A DNA stretch of 15,522 nt from a bacterium (GCA_030640905.1 DAOWIM010000300.1:1-15522); one strand, 5' to 3'. Numbered from the stretch's first letter, positions 1-6,799 are shown. Notes: generated by a model from the letters alone, not told the origin. Translations and numbers: made by a program.

Positions 1-166
1 AGGCAAAAACCTGATCCGACTTCGCGGTAACCTCGGAGCGTTGAGTCTGTTGCACCACCCCCGCCGAGTCGGTTGGCTTACTCTTTTGCGAATCATCCGC
101 CACTGTGCCGGTAGCAAATGTCAACAGAAGAGCCAGCGCCAGCAGATAGAATATTATCGTTCTCAT
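1..166 (-). CDS. Exported protein, N-terminal part only (cut by window edge)
   Basis: The minus strand reads from an ATG at 166-164 to the window edge without a stop. A good ribosome binding site (GAGGTG) lies just upstream. The first residues, MRTIIFYLLALALLLTFATG, form a typical signal peptide: a positive N-end, then a long Leu/Ala core. A plausible signal peptidase site follows TVA, before DDSQKSK. The visible mature part is polar and rich in Ser, Thr, Gln and Lys, so it looks like a flexible linker, and the functional domain lies outside the window. The gene sits 25 bp after the CPKC thioredoxin gene and is probably the last visible gene of the same operon. An exported thioredoxin-like or metal-binding protein would fit, but no domain is visible, so the function is unknown. 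Confidence 0.7.
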   Translation of the reverse strand, partial: MRTIIFYLLALALLLTFATGTVADDSQKSKPTDSAGVVQQTQRSEVTAKSDQVFA

Positions 167-191
167 ATTCACCTCAATGGTAATAGTACAG

Positions 192-425
192 TTATCGTAA
201 CATTTCTTTTAGATCATCAAGCGACGGTACTTTTCCGGCCACTATTACCTGACCATCAACAACCAGCGCCGGCGTCATCATCACGCCATAAGATGTTATC
301 TCCATAATATCAGAAATTTTCTCAACCGTACACTCCAGGCCGAGTTCGTCGGCAGCCTGCTGTGTTCGCTCCAGCAGTTCCTCACATTTTGGACACCCCG
401 GTCCTAACACTTTGATATCTTTCAT
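192..425 (-). CDS. Small thioredoxin-family protein (redox-active disulfide protein 2 type)
   Basis: The 77-residue protein has the full thioredoxin-fold core of the small 'redox-active disulfide protein 2' family. A beta strand (MKDIKVLGPG) is followed by the active-site CPKC, a helix, and then MTPALVVDG with the cis-proline that faces the active site. Family length is normally about 75-80 residues, so it is complete. No signal peptide is present, so it should act in the cytoplasm. The gene is 12 bp downstream of the permease gene, has a purine-rich ribosome site (AAAGGG) before its ATG, and is clearly in the permease operon. In related operons such small thioredoxins accompany DUF318-type permeases and ArsR regulators. 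By inference it supplies or receives electrons or thiols for the exported compound. Its exact substrate is not known. Confidence 0.9.
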   Translation of the reverse strand: MKDIKVLGPGCPKCEELLERTQQAADELGLECTVEKISDIMEITSYGVMMTPALVVDGQVIVAGKVPSLDDLKEMLR

Positions 426-437
426 ACCTGTATCCCT

Positions 438-1736
438 TTAGAAAAATGAACCGTAAATCATTCCCGTTATCGTAGCCATCACAACAACCAATGCCACAAA
501 AACAGCTGTCTTTTTCGTTCCCATAACTTTGCGTATCACCAGCATATTCGGCAACGACAACGCCGGTCCAGCCAGCAGCAACGCCAGGGCCGGACCTTTA
601 CCCATCCCGTTTTCGATAAGCCCCTGAAGAATCGGTATCTCTGTCAGGGTGGCGAAGTACATGAACGCCCCCACGACCGATGCAAACAGGTTCGCGCCCG
701 GTGAATTTCCACCCACGCTACCGGCGATCCATTCCGACGGGATCAGACCTTCGTAACCCGGACGACCCAGCAGCAACCCGGCCACAAGTACTCCGGCAAA
801 CAGTAGCGGGAGAATCTGTTTGGCAAATCCCCACGACTGCTCAAACCAATCACCGGTTTCATCGTTTCGTCGACTGGTAATGATCGACAGACCAACAATC
901 GCCGCGGAGAAAGGTAGCAGCGGCTGGTCCGGAAAGATCAACGCCAGAGTCAGTGTGCAGACTGCTGTGCCGATAATCGGAATCGACGGTAACCGGAACC
1001 AGAAGATGAGCATCAGCCCTAATCCGATCGCAGCCAGACTTGTCAGAAGCCACTTTTGAGTATAGACAATCTGCCATATTCCCGATGATTCCCCCGGCTT
1101 CGCCCAGTTGGCAAATACCAGAATGGCAATCATCGAAGCAAAGTACAACCCGTTTTGCCATAGCGGACGACCGTCCGCTGTCTCCGGCGTGGCCACTTGA
1201 GTAACGATCTTGTCGGCCTCCTCGTGGCGGAAGATCAGATGCATGGCCAGGCCGATTACAATGCTGAATGCGACTGCTCCCACTGCACGGGCTACACCGA
1301 GCTCAAACCCGAGAACGCGCGAGGTGAACACGATAGCCAGGACATTTATCGCCGGTCCGGAGTATAGAAAGGTGGTGGCCGGTCCGAGACCGGCACCCGC
1401 ACGATAGATACCGGCAAAGAGCGGCAACACGGTACAGGAGCAAACGGCCAGAATCGTGCCGGAGACCGAGGCGACCCCGTATGATAAGACTTTGTTCGCC
1501 TTGCCCCCGAGATATTTCACTACCGATGCCTGACTGACAAAAACTGCAATCGCTCCGGCAATAAAAAACGCCGGGATGAGACAGAGTAAAACATGCTCCT
1601 GTGCGTACCACTTGGTGAGATGCAGCGCCTCTAACACCGCTGTCCGGAGACGTTCCGACTCAATCGGCAGATAGAAAAATACAGTAAATACGGCGACCAT
1701 CGCCGCCAGAGGTTTCCATTCTGATTTCCAGTTCAA
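438..1736 (-). CDS. YraQ/ArsP-family (DUF318) permease
   Basis: The 432-residue polytopic membrane protein belongs to the permease family that includes YraQ, ArsP (methylarsenite efflux) and SO_0444-like metal exporters. The hallmark CSC motif is at residues 99-101 inside a membrane helix (AVCSCTVLPLFAGIYRAGAG), followed by a conserved GPATTFLYSGPAINVLA segment. A similar segment recurs near the C-terminus (about residues 377-405, GPALALLLAGPALSLPN), so the protein is an internal two-fold duplication. The start is unusual: the best one is TTG at 1736-1734, preceded by AGAGGA about 8 bases upstream, and it overlaps the stop of an 11-codon mini-ORF. A first in-frame ATG at residue 13 is the alternative. 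The gene lies between an ArsR regulator and a CPKC thioredoxin in one operon. Export of arsenic(III), methylarsenite or a soft metal is inferred from family and context. The substrate cannot be read from the sequence. Confidence 0.88.
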   Translation of the reverse strand: MNWKSEWKPLAAMVAVFTVFFYLPIESERLRTAVLEALHLTKWYAQEHVLLCLIPAFFIAGAIAVFVSQASVVKYLGGKANKVLSYGVASVSGTILAVCSCTVLPLFAGIYRAGAGLGPATTFLYSGPAINVLAIVFTSRVLGFELGVARAVGAVAFSIVIGLAMHLIFRHEEADKIVTQVATPETADGRPLWQNGLYFASMIAILVFANWAKPGESSGIWQIVYTQKWLLTSLAAIGLGLMLIFWFRLPSIPIIGTAVCTLTLALIFPDQPLLPFSAAIVGLSIITSRRNDETGDWFEQSWGFAKQILPLLFAGVLVAGLLLGRPGYEGLIPSEWIAGSVGGNSPGANLFASVVGAFMYFATLTEIPILQGLIENGMGKGPALALLLAGPALSLPNMLVIRKVMGTKKTAVFVALVVVMATITGMIYGSFF

Positions 1737-1768
1737 CCGATCAGTTCCTCTACGATGAGCTCCCGCAT
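1733..1768 (-). CDS. Possible 11-codon leader ORF coupled to the permease start
   Basis: On the minus strand an ATG at 1768-1766 is preceded at 5 bases by GGGAGG, the best ribosome site between the regulator and the permease. It opens a frame of 11 codons (MRELIVEELIG) that stops with TGA at 1735-1733. That stop overlaps the TTG start of the permease in a TTGA arrangement, the TTG equivalent of ATGA coupling. Ribosomes ending here could restart on the permease, whose own start codon is weak. It may instead be the old N-terminus of the permease after a frameshift, or chance. Confidence 0.35.
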   Translation of the reverse strand: MRELIVEELIG

Positions 1769-1805
1769 CTCAGCCTCCCAAGTGTCCCACTACCGCTATG
1801 ATCAC

Positions 1806-2129
1806 TCACCGGCCAACCGCCTCTCGTGCCTGTTTGACATTTGCCTTTAGCACACTCTCGATACAACCAAAGAACTTGAGAATACAGGGAACACGCAGAC
1901 TGTACCACACCTGCAACCCCCGTTTTTCATCTTCGACAATACCGGCCTGCTTGAGAACAGAGAGATGTTTCGACACTGTTGAGATGTCATCGCCGATCAT
2001 CTTCGTAAGCTCGCATACACACTTTTCGCTACCGGAGAGCTCGTCAACAATGAACAATCGAGTCGGGTGAGCCAGTGCCTTGATGATCCGAGCTCTTGCT
2101 TCCATTTGTTTTTTCTTTTTCTGATTCAT
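1806..2129 (-). CDS. ArsR/SmtB-family metalloregulator with CVC motif
   Basis: The protein has the winged-helix layout of ArsR/SmtB repressors. ARIIKALAHPTRLFIVDEL is the first helical part, KCVCELTKMIGDDISTVSKHLSVLKQAGIV the recognition part, and EDEKRGLQVWYSL the wing. The CVC in the third helix matches the arsenite-sensing CVC site of ArsR. Two further Cys lie in the C-terminal helix (VPCILKFFGCIESVL). I chose the ATG at 2129 (MNQKKKKQ), giving 107 residues. The open frame runs further to an ATG at 2207, but that part is AT-rich and holds the likely promoter and operator. AAGG lies about 10 bases before the chosen start. The regulator is the first gene of the permease-thioredoxin operon. 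By family it should repress the operon until metal(loid) binds the thiolates. The exact inducer is inferred. Confidence 0.87.
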   Translation of the reverse strand: MNQKKKKQMEARARIIKALAHPTRLFIVDELSGSEKCVCELTKMIGDDISTVSKHLSVLKQAGIVEDEKRGLQVWYSLRVPCILKFFGCIESVLKANVKQAREAVGR

Positions 2130-2158
2130 ACTACTTATACCTTCATCGGCTTGCGTAG

Positions 2159-2191
2159 TTGGCAAAATAACCAAATAAATAATAAAGTCAA
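2159..2191 (-). promoter_or_regulatory. Predicted promoter and operator of the ArsR-permease operon
   Basis: On the minus strand TTGACT (2191-2186) and TATTTT (2169-2164) are separated by 16 bases and lie about 35-60 bases before the chosen ArsR start. An inverted repeat, TTGG-N8-CCAA (2159-2174), covers the -10 box, where an ArsR-type repressor could block RNA polymerase. The prediction is by eye. Confidence 0.5.
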
Positions 2192-2397
2192 GCCCTTCTT
2201 GTGTCATCGGTCGGGCAAAACTTGGGGATAAGACTATGGGCTGCCAGTATAAACCCTAGCCAGAGTTGCTGCGTGGCTTATGCTGTTATTGTTTAACAAC
2301 ACGTGATTCCATGTTTTTGTTCTTAGAGCAGATCCCCCTGCACTAAAACCACAAAGTCCCCTATCGTTCACAAATCCATACGCTATGGAACTCTTCA

Positions 2398-2610
2398 CTA
2401 CTCTTTTATTTCAGCAAGTTTGTTGAGGTCGTCGACGAATCGTAGAATATCGTCTTCGCCAAATCCTTTTTCTTTTGCCGCCTCTTCGAGCGTTCCCCAG
2501 ATCGGTTCTCCACAACGTATACATCTGATCCCGTTCCTGCTCAAGTAAGTAACAGACCCCTGGACTTCTTGAACTAAATCCTCAATTGCAATTGATTTTG
2601 TAATTTTCAT
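2398..2610 (-). CDS. DUF1858-like small CxxC protein
   Basis: The 70-residue protein resembles the DUF1858 domain, a small helical module often found alone or fused to redox enzymes such as hybrid-cluster proteins. It starts with a short strand and helix (MKITKSIAIEDLVQEV). The typical NGIRCIRCGEPIWGTLEEAA segment follows, with a CIRC pair, and then a C-terminal helix (DDILRFVDDLNKLAE). No signal peptide or membrane helix is present, so it is cytoplasmic. It follows the FAD oxidoreductase on the same strand, about 116 bp downstream. By context it may be a redox or sulfur-carrying partner, but no biochemical role is established for the family that I can name. The ribosome site before the ATG is weak. 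Confidence 0.8.
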   Translation of the reverse strand: MKITKSIAIEDLVQEVQGSVTYLSRNGIRCIRCGEPIWGTLEEAAKEKGFGEDDILRFVDDLNKLAEIKE

Positions 2611-2637
2611 TTGCCGTCAGCATCTTCTTTGTACATT

Positions 2638-2700
2638 TTAGAAATATAAATATCCCGCCGGTATAATTCTTAAAATACCAACCGTCTCACCGTTCTGCAT
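2638..2700 (-). CDS. Possible 20-residue small ORF
   Basis: Between the FAD oxidoreductase and the DUF1858 gene, a strong AAAGGAG lies immediately before an ATG (2700-2698). The frame it opens has 20 codons (MQNGETVGILRIIPAGYLYF) and ends in TAA. The spacing of 2 bases from AGGAG to the ATG is shorter than ideal. It could be a tiny peptide, the remnant of a longer gene, or chance in this AT-rich stretch. I do not recognise it. Confidence 0.2.
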   Translation of the reverse strand: MQNGETVGILRIIPAGYLYF

Positions 2701-2726
2701 AACTCCTTTGATTGTTCATCCACAAA

Positions 2727-4115
2727 TCACTTTGCTAATTTCGACACAACACATTCATTTGGTTTAACGTGTTCCATTTCTATTTTAAGTTTTACAATAA
2801 TACCCTCAGCACATGCAACAATTGGATTGCTTGCCGGGAAAAAAGACTGATACGGTTGAGATGAATAACTGAAGTTAGTTAAGTCCCATACTGTTAGTCT
2901 ATTTTGAATTGCGAGAGTGATGATGTCAATTTTATCCGTTACTGTACTCCCGCTGATAATCTGTCCTCCAATGACACGGAGTGTTTTTTTATCGGCAATT
3001 AATTTCATCTTGATATGTTTTGCACCGGGCATTATCGGGAAAGTAGTAGTTAGTTCTGAGTAACCGACAACAATGTCAAATCTATTGTTAGCAGCTTCCT
3101 CGCTTAAGCCCGTACCACCAATAAATAATGCGCCCACTTTAGTAGCGGCACCATTATAGAAACCATTATAAGTCCTGTCATCGCCAAGGATATTATGGGC
3201 AAGCATTCTTGCCATAGGAACTGCATTTGTCGCCAGTTTACCCAGAGTTATTTCATGCGTGATACCACTTTCAAATTGGACACAATCGCCAACAGCATAA
3301 ACATCTTCAATATTCGTTTCCATTTTATTGTTAATAATAATACCATGGTTGCCAAATTTCAGTTTAGTATCTTCAAAAAGATCAGTATTAGCTTTCATGC
3401 CGGTGGCAAATACGATCAGCCCTTCACCATCATCGAAAGAAATATCAGCGCCACTTGATAGAATAATTCTTTCTATTCTGTCCCTGCCCTCAATCTGAGT
3501 GAGTTTATTTTTCAGATGCAATGATATACCAAGTTGTTCCATTTCATCCTGGACATCTTTTGAAAAATCATCACCTATTAAATTTGGCAGAACGCTTCCG
3601 GCCATTTCAACCAGATGGCATTCTTCCACAACAGAATTAAGAGCTTGTGCCAGTTCAATGCCAATTGCACCCGCACCGACTACAACCGCTTGCTTTATTC
3701 TATTCTCTTTAATTGCGGATTTAATAAGTTTCAGATCATGTTCCGTTTTAAATGTATAAACCCCCTTTAAGTTCGCACCACTTATCGGAGGTATCATAGG
3801 AGTAGCGCCGGTTGCTATAATTAAATGTTCATATTTACACTTGGAGCCATCAACTAAGGTTACGGTTTTGTTTTCGAAAGAGACATCCGTAACAGTTGCT
3901 CGAATGAGATCAGCACCAGCATCAGTTACAAGCTCGTCCCTTTTTAATGCTTTTCCTAAAGGTATTAGATCCTCCAGAACGTATGGCATCGCACAGTAAA
4001 CCATCGAGTGGTCTTCCGGTCGGATAACACCAACGTTCTTCTTCTTCCCCAATATTTTAGCTATAGTAATACCTGCGGGGCCGCCCCCAATTGTTAAGAT
4101 ATCATATGTTTTCAT
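2727..4115 (-). CDS. FAD/NAD(P)-dependent disulfide-reductase-like oxidoreductase (CoA-disulfide reductase / NADH oxidase class)
   Basis: The 462-residue flavoprotein has the order of domains of the pyridine nucleotide-disulfide oxidoreductases. The FAD dinucleotide fold is at the N-terminus (GGGPAG, residues 10-15), with ATGATP near 101-106, an NAD(P) fold (GAGAIG, residues 147-152), the second FAD motif VYAVGDC (272-278) and a C-terminal dimerisation region. A single Cys at residue 41 (YCAMPY) sits where CoA-disulfide reductases, NADH oxidases and NADH peroxidases carry their one redox-active Cys. There is no CxxxxC pair and no fused rhodanese domain. Likely substrates are CoA disulfide, persulfide or polysulfide, or oxygen/peroxide; the sequence does not decide. 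It lies downstream of an ArsR regulator and upstream of a DUF1858 protein on the same strand. The gene is visibly richer in A+T than its neighbours, which suggests separate acquisition. Confidence 0.87.
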   Translation of the reverse strand: MKTYDILTIGGGPAGITIAKILGKKKNVGVIRPEDHSMVYCAMPYVLEDLIPLGKALKRDELVTDAGADLIRATVTDVSFENKTVTLVDGSKCKYEHLIIATGATPMIPPISGANLKGVYTFKTEHDLKLIKSAIKENRIKQAVVVGAGAIGIELAQALNSVVEECHLVEMAGSVLPNLIGDDFSKDVQDEMEQLGISLHLKNKLTQIEGRDRIERIILSSGADISFDDGEGLIVFATGMKANTDLFEDTKLKFGNHGIIINNKMETNIEDVYAVGDCVQFESGITHEITLGKLATNAVPMARMLAHNILGDDRTYNGFYNGAATKVGALFIGGTGLSEEAANNRFDIVVGYSELTTTFPIMPGAKHIKMKLIADKKTLRVIGGQIISGSTVTDKIDIITLAIQNRLTVWDLTNFSYSSQPYQSFFPASNPIVACAEGIIVKLKIEMEHVKPNECVVSKLAK

Positions 4116-4293
4116 TTCATTCTTTCATGCTAATCGATGATGTAGTTGTTTGCTTGTCATGAGGCTTTCTATGTTCAAAACCAGGTTTACCACACAGACT
4201 TGTTCAGTATTTCATATTGCTGTTTAAATACTCATTTGCCGTTGCTGTATTATGCCTTCCTCCTATTAAAATACTCTTTACGATAGAGTTAGT

Positions 4294-4303
4294 CGTATGT
4301 ACG
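4294..4303. promoter_or_regulatory. CGTA-N2-TACG dyad upstream of the oxidoreductase
   Basis: CGTATGTACG, with arms CGTA and TACG two bases apart, lies in the 212-bp gap between the second ArsR gene and the oxidoreductase. The same core, CGTA-N2-TACG, occurs at 4680-4689 upstream of the ArsR gene. The wider 16-bp sites (4291-4306 and 4677-4692) agree at 11 of 16 positions by my count. This looks like a second binding site for the same regulator. Confidence 0.4.
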
Positions 4304-4327
4304 CAGGTGTTGTGTAAAAAGGCTATA

Positions 4328-4666
4328 TCATTTTCTTCGCGCCATTCCACTGGCAATTTTCGCTCGGTCTTTCATCCCGTCAAGTAATATAGATCGAATT
4401 TCGGCGCAAATCTGCGGCAACCTGTTATTGACCAGCCGATAATAAACTGTCTGACCATCTTTGCGCGCTGCCACCATATGACGTGAGCGCATAACCCCAA
4501 GGTGTTGGCTAACATTACTATGCTGTACATCAAGAGCTTCGGCTATCTCACTAACGCTCATTTCGCTCTTGGCCAGTAGCTCGATTATCATCAGCCGCCT
4601 GGGGCTGGCGATGATCTTACAAAACTCTGCATGGAGTTCATATATTTCGTTGTCTTGTATTTTCAT
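4328..4666 (-). CDS. ArsR-family winged-helix regulator (second, distinct type)
   Basis: The 112-residue protein is a complete ArsR-type winged helix. The first helical part, FCKIIASPRRLMIIELLAK, is followed by SVSEIAEALDVQHSNVSQHLGVMRSRHM (helix-turn-helix) and VAARKDGQTVYYRL (wing). It lacks the CVC arsenite site of the first regulator. Its only cysteines are in the first helix (residue 16) and the C-terminal helix (ICAEIRSIL). A pair of distant Cys is the kind of arrangement used by thiol- or persulfide-sensing ArsR proteins such as BigR/SqrR. The positions are not identical, so sensing of sulfur species is only an inference. It lies upstream of the FAD oxidoreductase, and a consensus-like promoter with two dyads precedes it, suggesting autoregulation. 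Confidence 0.87.
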   Translation of the reverse strand: MKIQDNEIYELHAEFCKIIASPRRLMIIELLAKSEMSVSEIAEALDVQHSNVSQHLGVMRSRHMVAARKDGQTVYYRLVNNRLPQICAEIRSILLDGMKDRAKIASGMARRK

Positions 4667-4676
4667 ATAATCCTTT

Positions 4677-4721
4677 ATACGTAACTACGCATATAAATAT
4701 ATACAAGAATACGCTTGTCAA
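4677..4721 (-). promoter_or_regulatory. Promoter with two dyad operators before the second ArsR gene
   Basis: On the minus strand a perfect -35 box TTGACA (4721-4716) is followed after 16-18 bases by an AT-rich -10 region (about 4699-4692). One dyad, ACAAG-N6-CTTGT (4703-4718), overlaps the -35. A second, near-perfect 16-bp dyad with core CGTA-N2-TACG (4677-4692) lies just after the -10. Operators in these places would let the ArsR protein repress its own gene. Confidence 0.55.
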
Positions 4722-4811
4722 GTCCAAATATTTTGTTTTTCGGGCTATTTGAAAAAAAGGGACTGGCTATGATCTGCGGCAGTAGCGGGAAAAGCAGACT
4801 TGGAAACATCG

Positions 4812-5015
4812 CTACGGTTGATACTGTTGTAGAATCTTTTCAAACACCTCCGCGGTGGTGACTTTCCCGGGTGATTCCTCTCGAATAATCAGAGGGCTAA
4901 AACTGCCAACAACATTAACAGTCATGCGTCTCTGATCGGAGTAATTGTAGATCGTTCCGGTTTACCGGTTGACGATACCCTCGGCAACTTTTAACTTGGT
5001 AATGCACCCGTCAAT
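4812..5015 (-). pseudogene. Probable remnant of an unknown gene
   Basis: On the minus strand the frame from 5015 to the TAG at 4814-4812 reads like protein. It begins IDGCITKLKVAEGIVNR, meets a TAA at 4964-4962, continues TGTIYNYSDQRR, then MTVNVVGSFSPLIIREESPG and KVTTAEVFEKILQQYQP. The amphipathic patterns and mixed codons look like real coding sequence. There is no proper start with a ribosome site, and a stop falls in the middle. The last 37 codons begin with an ATG (4925-4923) and could be a small gene, but no Shine-Dalgarno sequence is seen. I do not recognise the family. Best read as the 3' end of a decayed gene between the ArsR promoter and the acetyltransferase. Apart from this, the 350-bp gap holds only the ArsR promoter. 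Confidence 0.35.
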
Positions 5016-5020
5016 TCAAG

Positions 5021-5542
5021 ATGAAAAGAGACAACAGTATTTCAATTGATATTAAAATTCGCACCCTGGAACCATCCGATTCTCTCGATGAACTGACCGC
5101 GTTGTTACATCGGTCGTACCGAGCGCTGGCCGAGATGGGGCTGCGCTATATGGCAACCTATCAGGATGTTGACGTAACGCGCCGTCGAATCGAAAAAGGG
5201 ACCTGCTTTGTGGCTGAATATGATGAACGGATCATCGCTACTATCACATACTACCCGCCCCTGGCCAGTCGCGGCTCGCCCTGGCTGGAACGTCCGGGAG
5301 TTGCTCACGTGGGACAATTAGCAATCGAGCCGGAGTTTCAACGACATGGCACTGCTACTAAATTGATGCTGCATTGCGAAAGTGTCGCGCGTGATGACGG
5401 CGCGGATGAATTAGCTCTCGACACCTCCGAGGATGCAAAGCATCTCATTGAATGGTACCAACGACTGGGGTATCGTTTTGTCGAGTACGCCAATTGGGAT
5501 GTCACCAACTACCGCAGTGTGATAATGAGCAAGACGGTGTAG
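5021..5542 (+). CDS. GNAT-family N-acetyltransferase
   Basis: The 173-residue protein is a single GNAT domain of normal length. The acetyl-CoA binding motif is seen at VGQLAIEPEFQRHGTATKLM, where Q-R-H-G-T-A matches the Q/RxxGxG/A pyrophosphate loop on the strand-helix unit. The C-terminal strand-helix-strand (LALDTSEDAKHLIEWYQRLGYRFVEY) shows the usual YxxLGY ending. The N-terminal part (IKIRTLEPSDSLDELTALLH) is the first strand and helix of the fold. It should transfer an acetyl group from acetyl-CoA to an amine, but the acceptor cannot be told. No strong ribosome site precedes the ATG at 5021, though no better start is seen. It is the only plus-strand gene in the left 11 kb and ends 3 bp from the stop of the convergent permease gene. 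Confidence 0.88.
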   Translation: MKRDNSISIDIKIRTLEPSDSLDELTALLHRSYRALAEMGLRYMATYQDVDVTRRRIEKGTCFVAEYDERIIATITYYPPLASRGSPWLERPGVAHVGQLAIEPEFQRHGTATKLMLHCESVARDDGADELALDTSEDAKHLIEWYQRLGYRFVEYANWDVTNYRSVIMSKTV

Positions 5543-5545
5543 GGG

Positions 5546-6799
5546 TTACTCATATTGCAGCGCGATGATCGGATCGACCCGAGCGGCGCGCCAGGCTGGA
5601 TAGAGGCCCGCAATTATACCGGTTCCCGCCGATAAGGCCAAGCTGATTCCTACCCATAGCAGAGAGAGTTGATACTGCCAATCAAGCATTGCCGTTATCC
5701 CCAGTCCGGCCAGCCCACCGACAATTATTCCAATGATGCCACCGAGACCGGTCAGGGTGGCCGCCTCTATGAGAAACTGAAAGAGGATATTGAACCGTCG
5801 TGCGCCGACTGCTTTACGGATTCCGATCTCACGGGTGCGCTGAGTAACAGCAACTAGCATGATGTTCATTACACCAATCATCCCCACCAACAACCCGACA
5901 CACGCCACAGCAGTCGCTCCCAACTGAACGCTCTGAGTGATGTCGTTGATCAATCCTTTGAAGCTTTCCTGGGTAGTTATGTCGAAATTGTTCTCTTCCT
6001 CCGAACGAAGCCCGCGCACACGGCGAAGGGCATTAGTAACCTGATCAAGCGCCTCACCGAATTGCTGCCGCGAAACAGCACTGACCACCAGATAGACACG
6101 CTTAACGCCGGGATAGAGACGATCAAATGTGCTCATGGGAATTAGGATACAATCGTTCTCACTGATCCCAAAGAGGTCGTCAATCTCTTCCTGCACGCCA
6201 ATCACTCTGAATTTATAGCCGTTAACTTTGATTTCCTTGTCAAGGGCGTCGCCTCGCTCTGCAAAAAGAGCATCGGCAATATCCGGTCCAATAACACAGA
6301 CGTTGGCACCACGGCGAAGATCGTTCTCGTCAATGAAACGCCCGTGTGACACGTCTCGATTCGCCACGATTGCTTCTTCGGGCCAAACACCTCGGAAATC
6401 ATCGGGGTTTCTAACCTTTCGGCTTTCATATTGGGCAATGTTGTTCCAGTGCTTTTTCTGAGGTGAGACAGCCATGACCAGCGGACACATTTTCTGAATA
6501 GCCAGCGCCTCGTCCATTGTAATATCTTTTCGCTTCCGCTCTTCCTGGGTAAGATTCTCGAAATCGGTCTCCATCGACCACTTGCGGACGTACATAACGT
6601 TGGAACCGATTTTATCTACCGATTCCTCGGCGTACTTGGTGAAACCGTCCATTATAGTGTTGACAATAATGACCGCCCCCACGCCGATAGTCACTCCAAC
6701 AATCGTCATGATGCTGCGGAACTTATTGGCCCGCACACCGCCACTTGCCAGCCGGACACCTTCCCGGATTTCTGCCAGTGATTGTCGTCGCCTACTCAT
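5546..6799 (-). CDS. MacB/FtsX-type ABC transporter permease (second)
   Basis: The 417-residue protein has the MacB/LolC-type layout: one N-terminal membrane helix (about residues 28-50, RSIMTIVGVTIGVGAVIIV), a large periplasmic domain, and three C-terminal helices. The helix VGLLVGMIGVMNIMLVAV is followed by TQRTREIGIRKAVGARR, the conserved cytoplasmic coupling segment that contacts the ATPase. The ending YPAWRAARVDPIIALQYE is typical. No ATP-binding domain is present. It overlaps the upstream permease gene by 8 bases (ATGAGTAG at 6799-6792), so the two are translationally coupled and probably form a heterodimer. With the adaptor protein upstream this is an export pump of the MacAB kind, for peptides, lipids, lipoproteins or drugs. 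The substrate is unknown. The partner ATPase is not in the window. Confidence 0.9.
   Translation of the reverse strand: MSRRRQSLAEIREGVRLASGGVRANKFRSIMTIVGVTIGVGAVIIVNTIMDGFTKYAEESVDKIGSNVMYVRKWSMETDFENLTQEERKRKDITMDEALAIQKMCPLVMAVSPQKKHWNNIAQYESRKVRNPDDFRGVWPEEAIVANRDVSHGRFIDENDLRRGANVCVIGPDIADALFAERGDALDKEIKVNGYKFRVIGVQEEIDDLFGISENDCILIPMSTFDRLYPGVKRVYLVVSAVSRQQFGEALDQVTNALRRVRGLRSEEENNFDITTQESFKGLINDITQSVQLGATAVACVGLLVGMIGVMNIMLVAVTQRTREIGIRKAVGARRFNILFQFLIEAATLTGLGGIIGIIVGGLAGLGITAMLDWQYQLSLLWVGISLALSAGTGIIAGLYPAWRAARVDPIIALQYE

Noticed and set aside
2130..2207. N-terminal extension of the first ArsR regulator up to an ATG at 2207
   Set aside because: The extension is not part of the ArsR fold, and the bases hold a -35/-10 pair and a dyad. 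The ATG at 2129 fits better.
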